Position numbers and translations under genes: made by a program
Shown here: positions 8,193-16,863 of the stretch, one piece after another
Numbering within the stretch: position 1 is the stretch's first letter
Layout of the letters: each line of letters begins with the position of its first letter
Notes under the pieces: generated by a model
Database searches by the model: none
What the model saw: the letters and a program-made list of their open reading frames with translations, nothing else
Told to the model about the DNA's origin: nothing
NCBI GenBank assembly: GCA_015075445.1
Contig: JABTUJ010000012.1
Location: forward strand, 62,001-126,000
Length of the DNA stretch: 64,000 nt
DNA from: Verrucomicrobiales bacterium
GTDB taxonomy: Bacteria > Verrucomicrobiota > Verrucomicrobiia > Limisphaerales > J093
Direction: 5' to 3'

Positions 8193-9233
8193 ATGCCTCC
8201 CCATCACATCCTGGTCACCGGCGGCTTCGGCTACGTCGGCAGCCGTCTCACGCCGCACCTGCTCGGGCTCGGCCATCGGGTCCGGGTTCTGGACCTCCTC
8301 CTGTACGGTCGGGCGGGTCTGGAAGCCCTCGAACGCGACCCGGCCTATGCGGATTGGCAGGGCCGTTTTGAGCTGGTCGAGGGCGATCTCCGGGATCCGG
8401 ACACCGTCGCCCGCGCCGTCGCCGGCGTGGACAGCATCATCCACCTGGCGGCGATCTCGAACGACCCGACAGGCGACCTGGACGAGGTCCTGACGCGGCA
8501 GGTAAACTTCGACGCCATCGGGCTGCTCCTGGCGGAGGCGCGTGCGGCGGGGGTGCGGCGCTTCATCAACGCGTCTTCAAGCAGCGTGTTTGGGATCAAG
8601 GAAGTCCCGGATGTGACGGAGGCCCTCGAGCCGGAACCGATCACGTTCTACTCCAAGTACAAGATGCTCTCCGAGTGGCTGGTGGTGGCCGCCGCGGCGC
8701 CGGACTTTTGCACGGTCAACATCCGGCCGGCGACGATCTGCGGGTATTCGCCCCGCCAGCGGTTCGATCTCACGGTCAACAAGCTGACGGCCGACGCGCT
8801 GCGCAAGCGGGTGATCACGGTGCATGGCGGCGAACAGCGCCGGCCGAACGTCGGCATGACCGATGTGATCGAGCTCTATGCCCGGCTGCTGGACCTCGAG
8901 GCCGCCCGGCTCAACGGGCGCACCTTCAACTTCGGATTCGAGAACCTCAAGGTCATCGAGATCGCCCGGCTCATTCAATCCGAGTTACGGGACCTGAACG
9001 TGGAGATCCGGGTCACGGACACGCTGGACAAACGCGACTACCACATCTCCTCGGCCAAGATCGTGCACGAACTGGGTTACCAGCCGGTGAGTTCGATTCG
9101 GGAAGAAGTGGCCCGGCTCCGGCAGGCGTTGGATGGCGGAGCGTTCCCGGACATCGAAGCCCCGGAACACTACAACCTGCGCTGCATGAAACTCGGGCGG
9201 AACGCCGGGCCCTACCGCTACCTGTCCCGCTAG
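8193..9233 (+). CDS. NAD-dependent epimerase/dehydratase (extended SDR)
   Basis: 346 residues. Classic extended SDR: TGGFGYVGSRL (dinucleotide-binding GxxGxxG, residues 9-19), IIHLAAISNDP, NASSSSVFG, and Y153-S-K-Y-K157 as an intact YxxxK catalytic pair. Members of this subgroup (LAAISNDP, VFGIKE) act as sugar-nucleotide epimerases or reductases in surface polysaccharide clusters; the substrate is not determinable here. The start ATG is directly preceded by a heptamer tandem repeat and lacks a recognisable SD. It follows the first SDR by 94 bp and precedes the nucleotidyltransferase/kinase by 14 bp, consistent with one transcript. Confidence 0.88.
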   Translation: MPPHHILVTGGFGYVGSRLTPHLLGLGHRVRVLDLLLYGRAGLEALERDPAYADWQGRFELVEGDLRDPDTVARAVAGVDSIIHLAAISNDPTGDLDEVLTRQVNFDAIGLLLAEARAAGVRRFINASSSSVFGIKEVPDVTEALEPEPITFYSKYKMLSEWLVVAAAAPDFCTVNIRPATICGYSPRQRFDLTVNKLTADALRKRVITVHGGEQRRPNVGMTDVIELYARLLDLEAARLNGRTFNFGFENLKVIEIARLIQSELRDLNVEIRVTDTLDKRDYHISSAKIVHELGYQPVSSIREEVARLRQALDGGAFPDIEAPEHYNLRCMKLGRNAGPYRYLSR

Positions 9234-9247
9234 GTCGCCCGCCACCT

Positions 9248-10795
9248 ATGCCTGAACCGGTCTCGCCGAAGCTGGTCCCGTTCGCGGGGGTCACCGCCCA
9301 CGCCGCAGCACTCCGGGCGCAGGGCAAACGGCTGGTCCAGTCGCACGGGATCTTCGACCTGATTCACCCGGGGCATATCTGTCACCTCGAGGAAGCGCGC
9401 GCGTTGGGCGACGTGCTTTACGTTTCGCTCACGGCGGACTGCCACGTGCAGAAAGGCCCGGGCCGGCCGTACTTCAACGAACAGCTCCGGATCAAGAGCC
9501 TCGCCGCCCTCGCGTGTGTCGATTACGTCGTGCTGGTGCCGTTTCCAGGGGCCACGGAGGCCATCGAAGCGATCCGGCCGCATTTCTTTTGTCGGGGCAA
9601 GGAATACGAAGATCCGGCGCACGACCCGGCGGGCAGCGTCCCGGCCGAGCAGCGCGCGGTGGCGGGAGTTGGTGGCGAATTCCGGTTCATCGGCGGCATT
9701 CACTTCAGCTCGACGCGGCTGCTGAACCAGTACTTCGACCATCTGAGCGCCCCGGTGAAGGCGTTCTGTCATGCGCTGGCGGCCAGGTACACCCGGCAGC
9801 AGTTCACCGCCGCCGTCGAGCGGTTGGCGGACCTGCGGGTGCTGGTCGTGGGCGAGACGATCTTCGACCGTTATTCGTACGTGAAGGTCCAGGGGCTGAC
9901 GTCCAAGAACCGCATCTTGTCCGGCCGCTTCCTCGAGCGCGAAACCCACTGTGGCGGCGCGCTGGCGGCCTTCCGGCACGTCCAGCAGTTCACTCCCAAG
10001 GCCCGGTTCCTGAGCGTGGTCGGTACTGAACCCTGGGTCGAAGCGCTGTTGGCCGAGCACGTCCCGCCGGCAGCGGATCTGGTCGAACGGGCCGCGGGCT
10101 ACACGACGATTGTCAAGGAGCGCTTCGTCGAGCCGCGCCGGGAAGGGCAGGAGCTGAACAAGCTCTTTGCGGTGAACTACCTCGATGCCGGGCCGGCAAG
10201 CGCGGCGGTGGGTAACGAGATGGAGGCACGGCTCCGGGAGGCGTTGCCGTCGTGCGACGCTGTGCTGCTGCTCGACTTCGGCCACGGCCTGTTCTCGCCG
10301 GCGCTGCGCCGCCAGATCGAGGCGCAGGCTCCCTTCCTGGCCCTGAACTGCCAAACCAACAGCAACAACCACGGGTTCAACATCCTGTCACGCCGCTACG
10401 AGCGGGCCGACGCCTTCAGCTTGGACGAACAGGAACTCCTCCTGGTGGCCGGGCGCCGCGAGCTCGATCTGGCTGCGGAACTGGCGGCGCTGCAGCGACA
10501 GCTCCGCGCCCGTTACGCCTGGCTCACCCGCGGGCCGGTCCAGACACTCGGGCTGGCCGAGGGCGAGCCGCCGTGCGCGTGTCCGCCACTCGAGACCGAG
10601 GTGGTGGATGCCGTCGGGGCCGGCGACGCGTTCTTCTCGGTGGCATCGCTCGCGGCGCCCTGCCGGCTGCCGCTGGATCTTGGCACGTTCCTGGGCCAGT
10701 TGGCAGGCGCGCAGGCCGTGCGCATCGTCGGCAACGCGAGGCCAATCGCCAGAGAAACGCTGGTCCACAGCGGCCGTTCTCTGCTCAACTTCTAG
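9248..10795 (+). CDS. nucleotidyltransferase-PfkB kinase fusion, reversed HldE-like order
   Basis: 515 residues with two domains. N-terminal cytidylyltransferase-like domain (about 28-165) with SHGIFDLIHPGH (HxGH at 40-43) and a late ISSTR-like motif (HFSSTRLLNQ). C-terminal PfkB sugar kinase (about 195-510) with LVVGETIFDRY, HCGGALAAFRHV and the signature DAVGAGDAFFS (near 454), whose Asp is the catalytic base. In HldE the ADP-heptose kinase is N-terminal and the nucleotidyltransferase C-terminal; here the order is swapped. Likely role: phosphorylation and nucleotide activation of a heptose-like sugar, fitting the GmhB-like phosphatase and second nucleotidyltransferase downstream. ATG at 9248 precedes the conserved region; longer upstream extensions overlap the SDR and are not protein-like. 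Confidence 0.85.
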   Translation: MPEPVSPKLVPFAGVTAHAAALRAQGKRLVQSHGIFDLIHPGHICHLEEARALGDVLYVSLTADCHVQKGPGRPYFNEQLRIKSLAALACVDYVVLVPFPGATEAIEAIRPHFFCRGKEYEDPAHDPAGSVPAEQRAVAGVGGEFRFIGGIHFSSTRLLNQYFDHLSAPVKAFCHALAARYTRQQFTAAVERLADLRVLVVGETIFDRYSYVKVQGLTSKNRILSGRFLERETHCGGALAAFRHVQQFTPKARFLSVVGTEPWVEALLAEHVPPAADLVERAAGYTTIVKERFVEPRREGQELNKLFAVNYLDAGPASAAVGNEMEARLREALPSCDAVLLLDFGHGLFSPALRRQIEAQAPFLALNCQTNSNNHGFNILSRRYERADAFSLDEQELLLVAGRRELDLAAELAALQRQLRARYAWLTRGPVQTLGLAEGEPPCACPPLETEVVDAVGAGDAFFSVASLAAPCRLPLDLGTFLGQLAGAQAVRIVGNARPIARETLVHSGRSLLNF

Positions 10796-10832
10796 CGAGG
10801 CGCCCTTCCGACCTTCCCTGCCATCCCCCTCT

Positions 10833-11873
10833 ATGAAGACGCCCGCCGCCATCCTGGTCGAACAACGCCAGCCGCTCGTGCTGGACGAAGTCGAACTGCC
10901 GCCCCTCGGCTATGGCCAGGTGCTGGTCGAGATCCACGCCAGCCGCATCTGCGGCTCGCAGCTCGGCGAGATCGACGGCGTCAAGGGTCCCGATCGGTTC
11001 CTGCCCCACCTGCTCGGACACGAGGGCGGCGGCATCGTCCGCGAAGTGGGACCGGAAGTCCGCCACGTCCGGCCCGGGGACCGCGTGGTCTTGCACTGGC
11101 GGCCCGGACGCGGGATCGAGCCGCGACCGCCGATCTACCGGTGGAACGGACGCGACGTGAACGCGGGCTTTGTGACCACGTTCAACCGGCTGGGCGTGAT
11201 CGCGGAGAACCGGCTCACGGTCGTGCCACCGGACACCGACTTCGAGGTCTGCTGTCTGCTGGCCGACACGCTCACGACCGGGTTCGGCGTCATCCACAAC
11301 GACGCCCGCGTGCGCCTTGGCGAGGCCGTGGTCGTGATTGGCTGCGGCGGCATCGGGCTGGGGGTTGTGTTGGGCGCCCATCTGGCGGGCGCGCACCCGG
11401 TGATCGCCGTGGATCTGCACGATCACAAGCTCGCGAAGGCCGCGGCGTTCGGCGCCACCCACACGGTCAACACGCGCCAGCAACCGCTCACCGCAACCGT
11501 GCGCCAGATCCTCGAGGGCGCCGCACCGGACGTGGTCGTGGACGGCACCGGCAACCCGGCGGTCCTTGCCGAAGCCTTCGCGCTGGTGGGGCCGCAGGGT
11601 CGATGCATCGGCGTGGGGGTCATGTCTCATGAGCGGACGCTCTCCTTGAACACGCTGCCCCTGCATCTGGGCAAGGTCCTGACCGGCTCCCACGGCGGCG
11701 ACAGCCGGCCGGCGGAAGACATCCCGCGCTACGTTCGGATGATGCGGGGCGGTCGGTTCGATCCGCGGGGCATGGTCTCGCACCGAGTGCCGCTCGAGCA
11801 GGTCAACGAGGCCATCGCGGCCATGCGTGCGGGCGAAGTCGTTCACGCCCTGATCCAATTCCCCCCGGCATGA
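10833..11873 (+). CDS. zinc-type MDR alcohol/sugar dehydrogenase
   Basis: 346 residues, medium-chain dehydrogenase. The GroES-like N-domain has the catalytic zinc ligand Cys40 (RICGSQ) and LLGHEGGG (His63-Glu64). The Rossmann domain has VVIGCGGIGLGVV. The lobe that normally carries the four structural-zinc cysteines is replaced by a Cys-free segment (HWRPGRGIEPRPPIYRWNG), so only one zinc is expected. Close relatives are often found in polysaccharide clusters, where they oxidise or reduce a sugar hydroxyl; the substrate is inferred only from context. It ends in an ATGA overlap with the transketolase N-subunit, implying translational coupling. Confidence 0.85.
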   Translation: MKTPAAILVEQRQPLVLDEVELPPLGYGQVLVEIHASRICGSQLGEIDGVKGPDRFLPHLLGHEGGGIVREVGPEVRHVRPGDRVVLHWRPGRGIEPRPPIYRWNGRDVNAGFVTTFNRLGVIAENRLTVVPPDTDFEVCCLLADTLTTGFGVIHNDARVRLGEAVVVIGCGGIGLGVVLGAHLAGAHPVIAVDLHDHKLAKAAAFGATHTVNTRQQPLTATVRQILEGAAPDVVVDGTGNPAVLAEAFALVGPQGRCIGVGVMSHERTLSLNTLPLHLGKVLTGSHGGDSRPAEDIPRYVRMMRGGRFDPRGMVSHRVPLEQVNEAIAAMRAGEVVHALIQFPPA

Positions 11874-12922
11874 GTCCTCCACCCTCCCCCACCCCTTCTC
11901 CCGGCTCCTCCCCGCCCGAGCGTGGTGGTGCAGGTCTCCAACCCGATGGCGGTGGTGCAGGCGCCCCGCCTGATCGTGGTGGTGCGGGCTTCCAGCCTGA
12001 TCGTTGTGGTGCAGGCGCCCCGCCTGATCGTTGTGGTGCGGGCTTCCAGCCTGCACCTCCTCTACTCCCTGCGCTGCCGGATCTCCCGTCACTGGCCCGC
12101 CGCCTGCGCCTGCGGGTCATCGAAATGTCGCACCATGCCCGCACGCCGCATCTCGGCTCGGCCTTGTCGTGCCTGGACATCCTGGTCGCCGCGTATGGAT
12201 CGGCCTTGCGGATCGATCCCCGCCAGCCCACCGAGCCGAACCGCGACCGGTTCATCCTGAGCAAGGGGCACGCGGCGAGCGCGCTGTACGCCGTGCTGGC
12301 CGAACGCGGCTTCTTCCCGGGCGAGTGGCTTGACCGTTTTGCCCGGCACGGCGCCGAACTGGCCGAGCAACCCGCACCGGGTTGCGCGCCGGGCGTCGAG
12401 TTGGCAACGGGTTCGCTCGGTCACGGTCTGCCGGTCGGGGTGGGACTCGCGATGGCGTCGCGGCTGCAGCGTCGGGACTTCCGGGTGTACGTCTGTGTGA
12501 GTGATGGCGAGTGCAACGAGGGCACGGTGTGGGAGGCAGCGTTGCTGGCGCCGGCGCACGGGCTTGAGCGTCTGGCGGTCATCGTGGACTACAACCGGTG
12601 GCAGGCCACAGGTCGCAGCGACGAAGTCATGGCGTTGGGCGGGCTGCGCGAGAAATGGGCGGCCTTTGGCTGGAGCGCCGTTGAGGTGGACGGCCATGAC
12701 TTGCAGGCGCTGAGCCAGGCCTTGAGCCAGGTGCCGGACGGCAGCGGCAGGCCGGTGGCGATGGTGGCCCGCACCGTCAAAGGCAAGGGCATTTCGTTCA
12801 TGGAAGACGACAACAACTGGCATTACCGCATCCCGACGGCAGCGGAAGTCCAGGAAGCCGCACGCCAGCTTGGGTTGGGAACGGCAGCCGCAACCGGAGG
12901 CGATCCGACGGGGACTCTGTGA
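11870..12922 (+). CDS. transketolase N-terminal (ThDP-binding) subunit with repeat-derived N-terminus
   Basis: 350 residues. From about residue 73 it is a standard small transketolase subunit: HHARTPHLGSALS, SKGHAASALYAVL, GSLGHGLPVGVGLA, and the thiamine-diphosphate motif SDGECNEGTVWEAALL ending in the Asn of VDYNRW. It would pair with the C-terminal subunit at 14855. Residues 18-62 are five 9-residue repeats (GGAGxxPDx) encoded by a dispersed palindromic element, i.e. an in-frame insertion ahead of the enzyme domain. The ATG at 11870 overlaps the dehydrogenase stop (ATGA), and no ATG lies between the repeats and the first conserved helix, so the repeats are probably translated. Role inferred: moving C2 units to build a higher-carbon sugar phosphate for this operon. 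Confidence 0.88.
   Translation: MSPPPSPTPSPGSSPPERGGAGLQPDGGGAGAPPDRGGAGFQPDRCGAGAPPDRCGAGFQPAPPLLPALPDLPSLARRLRLRVIEMSHHARTPHLGSALSCLDILVAAYGSALRIDPRQPTEPNRDRFILSKGHAASALYAVLAERGFFPGEWLDRFARHGAELAEQPAPGCAPGVELATGSLGHGLPVGVGLAMASRLQRRDFRVYVCVSDGECNEGTVWEAALLAPAHGLERLAVIVDYNRWQATGRSDEVMALGGLREKWAAFGWSAVEVDGHDLQALSQALSQVPDGSGRPVAMVARTVKGKGISFMEDDNNWHYRIPTAAEVQEAARQLGLGTAAATGGDPTGTL
11922..12060 (+). repeat. palindromic family A, five units of about 27 bp inside a gene
   Basis: Five units beginning GTGGTGCAGGC or GTGGTGCGGGC, spaced 27 bp apart. The last carries the GGCTTCCAGCC core of the family hairpin seen at 19.1, 20.9, 36.8 and 57.4 kb. Because 27 is a multiple of three, copy-number change keeps the frame of the host transketolase gene. 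Confidence 0.85.
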
Positions 12923-12989
12923 ACCAGCAGAACGTTCCGGCGTGCAACTCCGACTCGCACAGGTCATGGTCGTCAGTTAAAAGCAGCCC

Positions 12990-14123
12990 ATGCCGGCCCT
13001 GTACCAAATCAGCCTGAGCGGCTTCAAGTCGATCCGCGATCTGCCCGATTTCAAACTCGGGCGTCTCAACGTCCTCGTCGGTCCCAACGGAGCCGGAAAG
13101 AGCAACCTGGTGGACTTCTTCCGCATGCTGCGGGCGATGGCCGACGGAGGCTTCCAGCGCTTCATCACCAACCAGGGCGGTGCCGACGGTTTCTTTTTCG
13201 AGGGGCCGAAGGAGACCAAGGAGATTGGGGCCCATCTGGTGTTCGGACGTAATGAGTTCCGGTTCACCCTGGAAGCAACCGTCGCCAGCGACATGACCAT
13301 CAAAGAGGAGGCAACGCGCTTCCGGGGGAGCAAGGTTGGTCAGTACCCCGATTGGCGTGCCAGCAACTGGCACTCTCACGGCGTCGGCAAGAAGGAGTCC
13401 TCCCTGCCCACGTGGAAGGACGGCCGATCCCCAGATGGGAAGAGGACCATTGACTCGTACGTGTACGAAGCCGTCGCGAGTTGGACGGTCTATCACTTCC
13501 ATGACACCAGCAGCTCCGCACCCATGCGACGGCCCTGGCCAGCGCGTGATTTCCGCGAACTCCTGCCGGATGCGGGCAATATCGCGCCTTTTCTCCTGCG
13601 GATGCGGGAGACGAACGCGGCGTCCTACCAACGGATCCGCGAGACCATCCAGCTCATCGCGCCCTTTTTCGATGACTTCCTCCTCGAACCCGAGACGAAA
13701 GGCGACGCCGAGCTGGTCCGGCTGGAATGGCGTCAGCGGGGAAGCCGGTTTGCCTTTCAGCCCTACCAGTTCTCGGACGGGACCATTCGCTTCATTTGTC
13801 TGGCGACTGCGCTTCTACAACCCTCCCCCCCGTCGACCGTCGTCATCGACGAGCCGGAACTGGGTCTGCATCCTGTAGCCCTGGCCACCCTCGCCGCCCT
13901 GTTGCACGAACGAGCCGGGCGGACCCAGTTGCTCGTCTCGACACAGTCCCCCGCCCTGCTTGACCACTTCGAACCGGAACACGTCGTCGTCGTCGAACGA
14001 GCCGAGGGCGCCTCCGTGTTCAAGCGTCTCGAAAGCGCCGAGTTGCAGCACTGGATCACAGACTATTCGCTGGGTGAATTGGTGCGGAAAGACATCATCC
14101 AGGCGGGGCCCCGACATGACTAG
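12990..14123 (+). CDS. AAA family ATPase (RecF/OLD-like), probable defence protein
   Basis: 377 residues. The N-terminus LSGFKSIRDLPDFKLGRLNVLVGPNGAGKSN holds the strand-helix of SMC/RecF-type ATPases with Walker A GPNGAGKSN. A long middle insertion follows, then QFSDGTIRFICLATAL (signature), Walker B TVVIDEPELGLHP and LVSTQSPALLD. This is the AAA_21/COG4637-like class commonly found beside TOPRIM-like partners in antiphage systems. It overlaps the DUF4276 gene by 8 bp (ATGACTAG), so the two form a unit. Both sit between the halves of a split transketolase in a sugar operon, in the same direction. Defence function is inferred from the gene pair, not shown by sequence. Confidence 0.85.
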   Translation: MPALYQISLSGFKSIRDLPDFKLGRLNVLVGPNGAGKSNLVDFFRMLRAMADGGFQRFITNQGGADGFFFEGPKETKEIGAHLVFGRNEFRFTLEATVASDMTIKEEATRFRGSKVGQYPDWRASNWHSHGVGKKESSLPTWKDGRSPDGKRTIDSYVYEAVASWTVYHFHDTSSSAPMRRPWPARDFRELLPDAGNIAPFLLRMRETNAASYQRIRETIQLIAPFFDDFLLEPETKGDAELVRLEWRQRGSRFAFQPYQFSDGTIRFICLATALLQPSPPSTVVIDEPELGLHPVALATLAALLHERAGRTQLLVSTQSPALLDHFEPEHVVVVERAEGASVFKRLESAELQHWITDYSLGELVRKDIIQAGPRHD

Positions 14124-14841
14124 GACGACCGTGTTCTGCATCGTGGAGGGCCAGACGGAGAACGCCGTGTTGAAGCGTCTCCTGGCTCCGCATCTCGGCC
14201 AGCAGGGCATCGATCTTCATGCGCCAATCGTGCGGGTGGGTCGTGGTCGAGGCGGCGTCCGGTTCCTGCAGGCCGAAGACCTCTATCGTCAGATCCGACG
14301 CTGTCTCCAGGATCCACGGCTTCCTTACGTGACGACCTTCTTCGACTACTACGCGTTTCCCACCAGCCCCTCAAAGGGCTGGGAGTTTGTCGCCGAGCCG
14401 AAGGCCGAGGCGTTCTTCCGTGGTGCGGAGGCGGTCGCCGCGAGCATCGAACAGGAGATACACCGCCGCGCCATCGAGGGACTCGACCTGCCGGGCGTGC
14501 AATCCCGACTCATCCCATACATCCAGCTCCACGAACTCGAGGCCCTGCTGTTTGCCGAACCGGACAAGACGGCAGCGACCTTCGGAAGCGCCCGGTTGGC
14601 CACGCAGATCGCCGCAGTGGTCAAGCAATGTGGCGGATGTGAGAAGATCAATGACCGCCCAGAAAGGGCGCCCTCGAAGCGGATAGAAGCTCTCTTTCCT
14701 GGGTACCGTAAGGGTCGAAGTGACCTCGCCCACGCCCCCCGCGTCGCTGATCGGTTGGATCTGAATCAAGTCCGCCTGGCCTGTCCCCGTTTCTCGAACT
14801 GGTTGGCGAAGATCGAGAGCCTTGCCCCCCAGGTTCCTTGA
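14116..14841 (+). CDS. DUF4276 (TOPRIM-like) partner of the AAA ATPase
   Basis: 241 residues. Recognisable DUF4276 landmarks: the start TTVFCIVEGQTENAVLKRLLAPHL with the acidic Glu after the first strand, GRGGVRFLQ, TTFFDYYAFP (acidic residue of the second motif), and IPYIQLHELEALLFAEPD. The fold is considered TOPRIM-like, and such proteins usually accompany AAA ATPases; in analogous two-gene systems the TOPRIM-type partner is the nuclease effector. That role is inference here. The start ATG at 14116 overlaps the ATPase stop. It ends 13 bp before the ATG of the transketolase C-subunit, leaving no room for a separate promoter downstream, so the sugar operon appears to read through this module. 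Confidence 0.8.
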   Translation: MTRTTVFCIVEGQTENAVLKRLLAPHLGQQGIDLHAPIVRVGRGRGGVRFLQAEDLYRQIRRCLQDPRLPYVTTFFDYYAFPTSPSKGWEFVAEPKAEAFFRGAEAVAASIEQEIHRRAIEGLDLPGVQSRLIPYIQLHELEALLFAEPDKTAATFGSARLATQIAAVVKQCGGCEKINDRPERAPSKRIEALFPGYRKGRSDLAHAPRVADRLDLNQVRLACPRFSNWLAKIESLAPQVP

Positions 14842-14854
14842 ACTGCATTCCGCC

Positions 14855-15784
14855 ATGCGCAACGCCTTTGCCCAACAACTGACCGAACTGGCCCGACAGG
14901 ACGAGCGCCTCGTGCTGTTGAGCGGCGACATCGGTAATCGGCTCTTCGACCGGCTCAAGGCCGAGTGCCCCGGCCGCTTCATCAACTGCGGCGTCGCCGA
15001 GGGAAACATGATCGGCGTCGCCACCGGTCTCGCGCTCGCCGGCTTGCGCCCGGTCTGCTACACCATCGCGCCCTTCCTCACCTACCGCTGCCTCGAGCAA
15101 ATCCGCGTCGATCTCTGCTACCACCACGTGCCGGTTACGCTGGTGGGCACAGGCGCCGGACTCGCCTACGCCTCGCTGGGGGCCACGCATCATTCCTGCG
15201 AGGAGATGGGCATGCTGCGGCTCCTGCCCGGCCTGGCCGTCGTGGCGCCTGGTGACCCGTGGGAAGTCCGTGCCGCTCTGCGCGCCGCCGTCCAGCATCC
15301 CGGCCCGGTTTATCTCCGGATCGGAAAGAAAGGTGAGCCGGCGGTGCATGCCGCGGAACCCGCCTTCGCCATCGGTCGGGCCCTGCGTCTGCGCGAGGGC
15401 ACGGACGTGTGTCTCCTGAACGCGGGCACGCTCCTGCCCATCGCGTTGCAGGCGGCCGAACTCCTCAGCGCGGACGGGCTTGGCGCCGGCGTCTACAGCT
15501 TTCACACGCTCAAGCCGCTGGACGAAACCGTGCTGGCAACCGAATTCACCCGCTGCCGCCTGGTCGTCACGCTCGAGGAACACAGCGTCCTCGGCGGCCT
15601 CGGTGGGAGCGTCGCCGAGTGGCTGGCGGATCAGCCGACGGCAAGCGTCCGCGCCCGGTTGATGCGGTGTGGTACCCGCGACGAATTCCTGCACCTGACC
15701 TGTGAACAGGGCGCGGCGCGCACCCACTTCGGCCTCACGCCCGAGGCCATCGCCAGCCGCGTTCGCCAGGCCTTGTCCGCATGA
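14855..15784 (+). CDS. transketolase C-terminal subunit
   Basis: 309 residues: pyrimidine-binding plus C-terminal transketolase domains. Visible: LSGDIGNRLFD, NCGVAEGNMIGVATGLALAG with the ThDP-activating Glu, AYASLGATHHSCEEMGMLR, and PGPVYLRIGKKGE. The C-terminal part has VVTLEEHSVLGGLGGSVAE as in transketolase/DXS-type enzymes. It partners the N-subunit at 11870, from which it is separated by the ATPase/DUF4276 pair; split transketolase genes are normally adjacent. ATG at 14855 is preferred over a TTG at 14822 because MRNAFAQQL is the expected family start. It ends in an ATGA overlap with the HAD gene. Confidence 0.9.
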   Translation: MRNAFAQQLTELARQDERLVLLSGDIGNRLFDRLKAECPGRFINCGVAEGNMIGVATGLALAGLRPVCYTIAPFLTYRCLEQIRVDLCYHHVPVTLVGTGAGLAYASLGATHHSCEEMGMLRLLPGLAVVAPGDPWEVRAALRAAVQHPGPVYLRIGKKGEPAVHAAEPAFAIGRALRLREGTDVCLLNAGTLLPIALQAAELLSADGLGAGVYSFHTLKPLDETVLATEFTRCRLVVTLEEHSVLGGLGGSVAEWLADQPTASVRARLMRCGTRDEFLHLTCEQGAARTHFGLTPEAIASRVRQALSA

Positions 15785-16863
15785 GCCAACCCGGCGAACG
15801 CCGTCCCGAAGCGAATCCCCGCACAACGGCCATGCGACTCGGCATCGACTTCGACAACACCATCGTCTGCTACGATGCGCTGTTCCATCGCGTCGCCTGT
15901 GAAGGCGGTTGGATCCCGGCTGACCTGCCGGCGAACAAGACCGACGTGCGCAACCACCTTCGCCAGACCGGTCGCGAGGCTGTCTGGACCCGGCTCCAGG
16001 GCGAGGTGTACGGCGCGCACATGGCCGAGACAGTGGCTTACCCCGGTGTCCTCGAGTTCCTGCTCGAGTGCCGCCGTGCCGCGGTCCCCGTGTGCATCAT
16101 CAGCCACAAGACCCGTCGCCCCTTCCTGGGCGACCCGCACGACCTGCACCAGGCCGCCCGCGACTGGCTCGAGCAACACGGTGCCTTCGACCCGGACCGG
16201 CTGGGATTGGGTCGCGACCAGGTCTTCTTCGAGCTGACCAAAGCGGCGAAGCTCGAGCGCATCGGGCAGTGCGCCTGTACCCATTTCATCGATGACCTCC
16301 CCGAGTTTCTGGCCGAACCGGACTTCCCGCCCGACGTGCAGCGAATCCTGTTCGATCCAAACGACCAGTACCCTGCGGAAACACGGTTCGTTCGGCTGTC
16401 GGATTGGCGGAAAGCAGGAACCCTCTTGCTCCCTGCACGGTCGGAGGCAGGCGCTCCCCACGAACTGCCCGGTGAGGGCACCGGGCCTACAACAACCTGT
16501 AGGCTGGTCCCCGACCCGGCAGGGAGGGTTCAGGGCCCAGGCAGAGCCGCCCGACCGAGGAAGCTCCCATCGAACCTGTGCTCGCGGATTTCCCTCTTCG
16601 CCTGGGTCTGCCGCCGGATGCCGTTCTGGAACCGCTGCCGGGCGGCGCCAACAACCGCGTCTACTGCGTTCATTCGGGCGGCGAACGGCTCGTCCTCAAG
16701 CGGTACTTCCACGACCCCGCCGATCCCCGCGATCGCTTCGGCGCCGAGCGGGCCTTCTACACCCTGGCGTGGAATCGGGGCCTCCGCTGCCTTCCCGAAC
16801 CCCTGGGCTGGGATCCGGTCCACCGCTTGGGGCTGTTCCGGTTCGTTTCCGGTCCGAAGCTGA
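15781..16863 (+). CDS. HAD-like hydrolase whose stop appears lost to a repeat insertion
   Basis: The HAD domain covers about residues 18-215: LGIDFDNTIVCYD (DxDxT nucleophile motif), VCIISHKTRR (motif II region), and THFIDDLPEFL (acidic motif IV region). It probably dephosphorylates a small sugar or phosphoglycan intermediate. The start may be ATG 15781 (ATGA overlap) or ATG 15832, which begins MRLGIDFD. From about residue 225 the frame runs through a family-B palindromic element (16458-16538) and then continues out of frame over the first 286 bp of the phosphotransferase gene. That Arg/Ala/Ser-rich tail is not HAD-like, so the native stop was probably lost when the element inserted. Confidence 0.75.
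   Translation: MSQPGERRPEANPRTTAMRLGIDFDNTIVCYDALFHRVACEGGWIPADLPANKTDVRNHLRQTGREAVWTRLQGEVYGAHMAETVAYPGVLEFLLECRRAAVPVCIISHKTRRPFLGDPHDLHQAARDWLEQHGAFDPDRLGLGRDQVFFELTKAAKLERIGQCACTHFIDDLPEFLAEPDFPPDVQRILFDPNDQYPAETRFVRLSDWRKAGTLLLPARSEAGAPHELPGEGTGPTTTCRLVPDPAGRVQGPGRAARPRKLPSNLCSRISLFAWVCRRMPFWNRCRAAPTTASTAFIRAANGSSSSGTSTTPPIPAIASAPSGPSTPWRGIGASAAFPNPWAGIRSTAWGCSGSFPVRS
16458..16538 (+). repeat. palindromic family B element inside the HAD frame
   Basis: It contains the perfect hairpin GCCCGGTG-AGGG-CACCGGGC (16467-16486), then CCTGTAGGC and a GACCCGGC segment. It matches the copy at 51808-51884 along its length. Its ends (CCACGAACT and GGTTCAGGG) are degraded versions of the CCATGAACC/GGTTCATGG terminal repeats of that copy. 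Confidence 0.8.
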
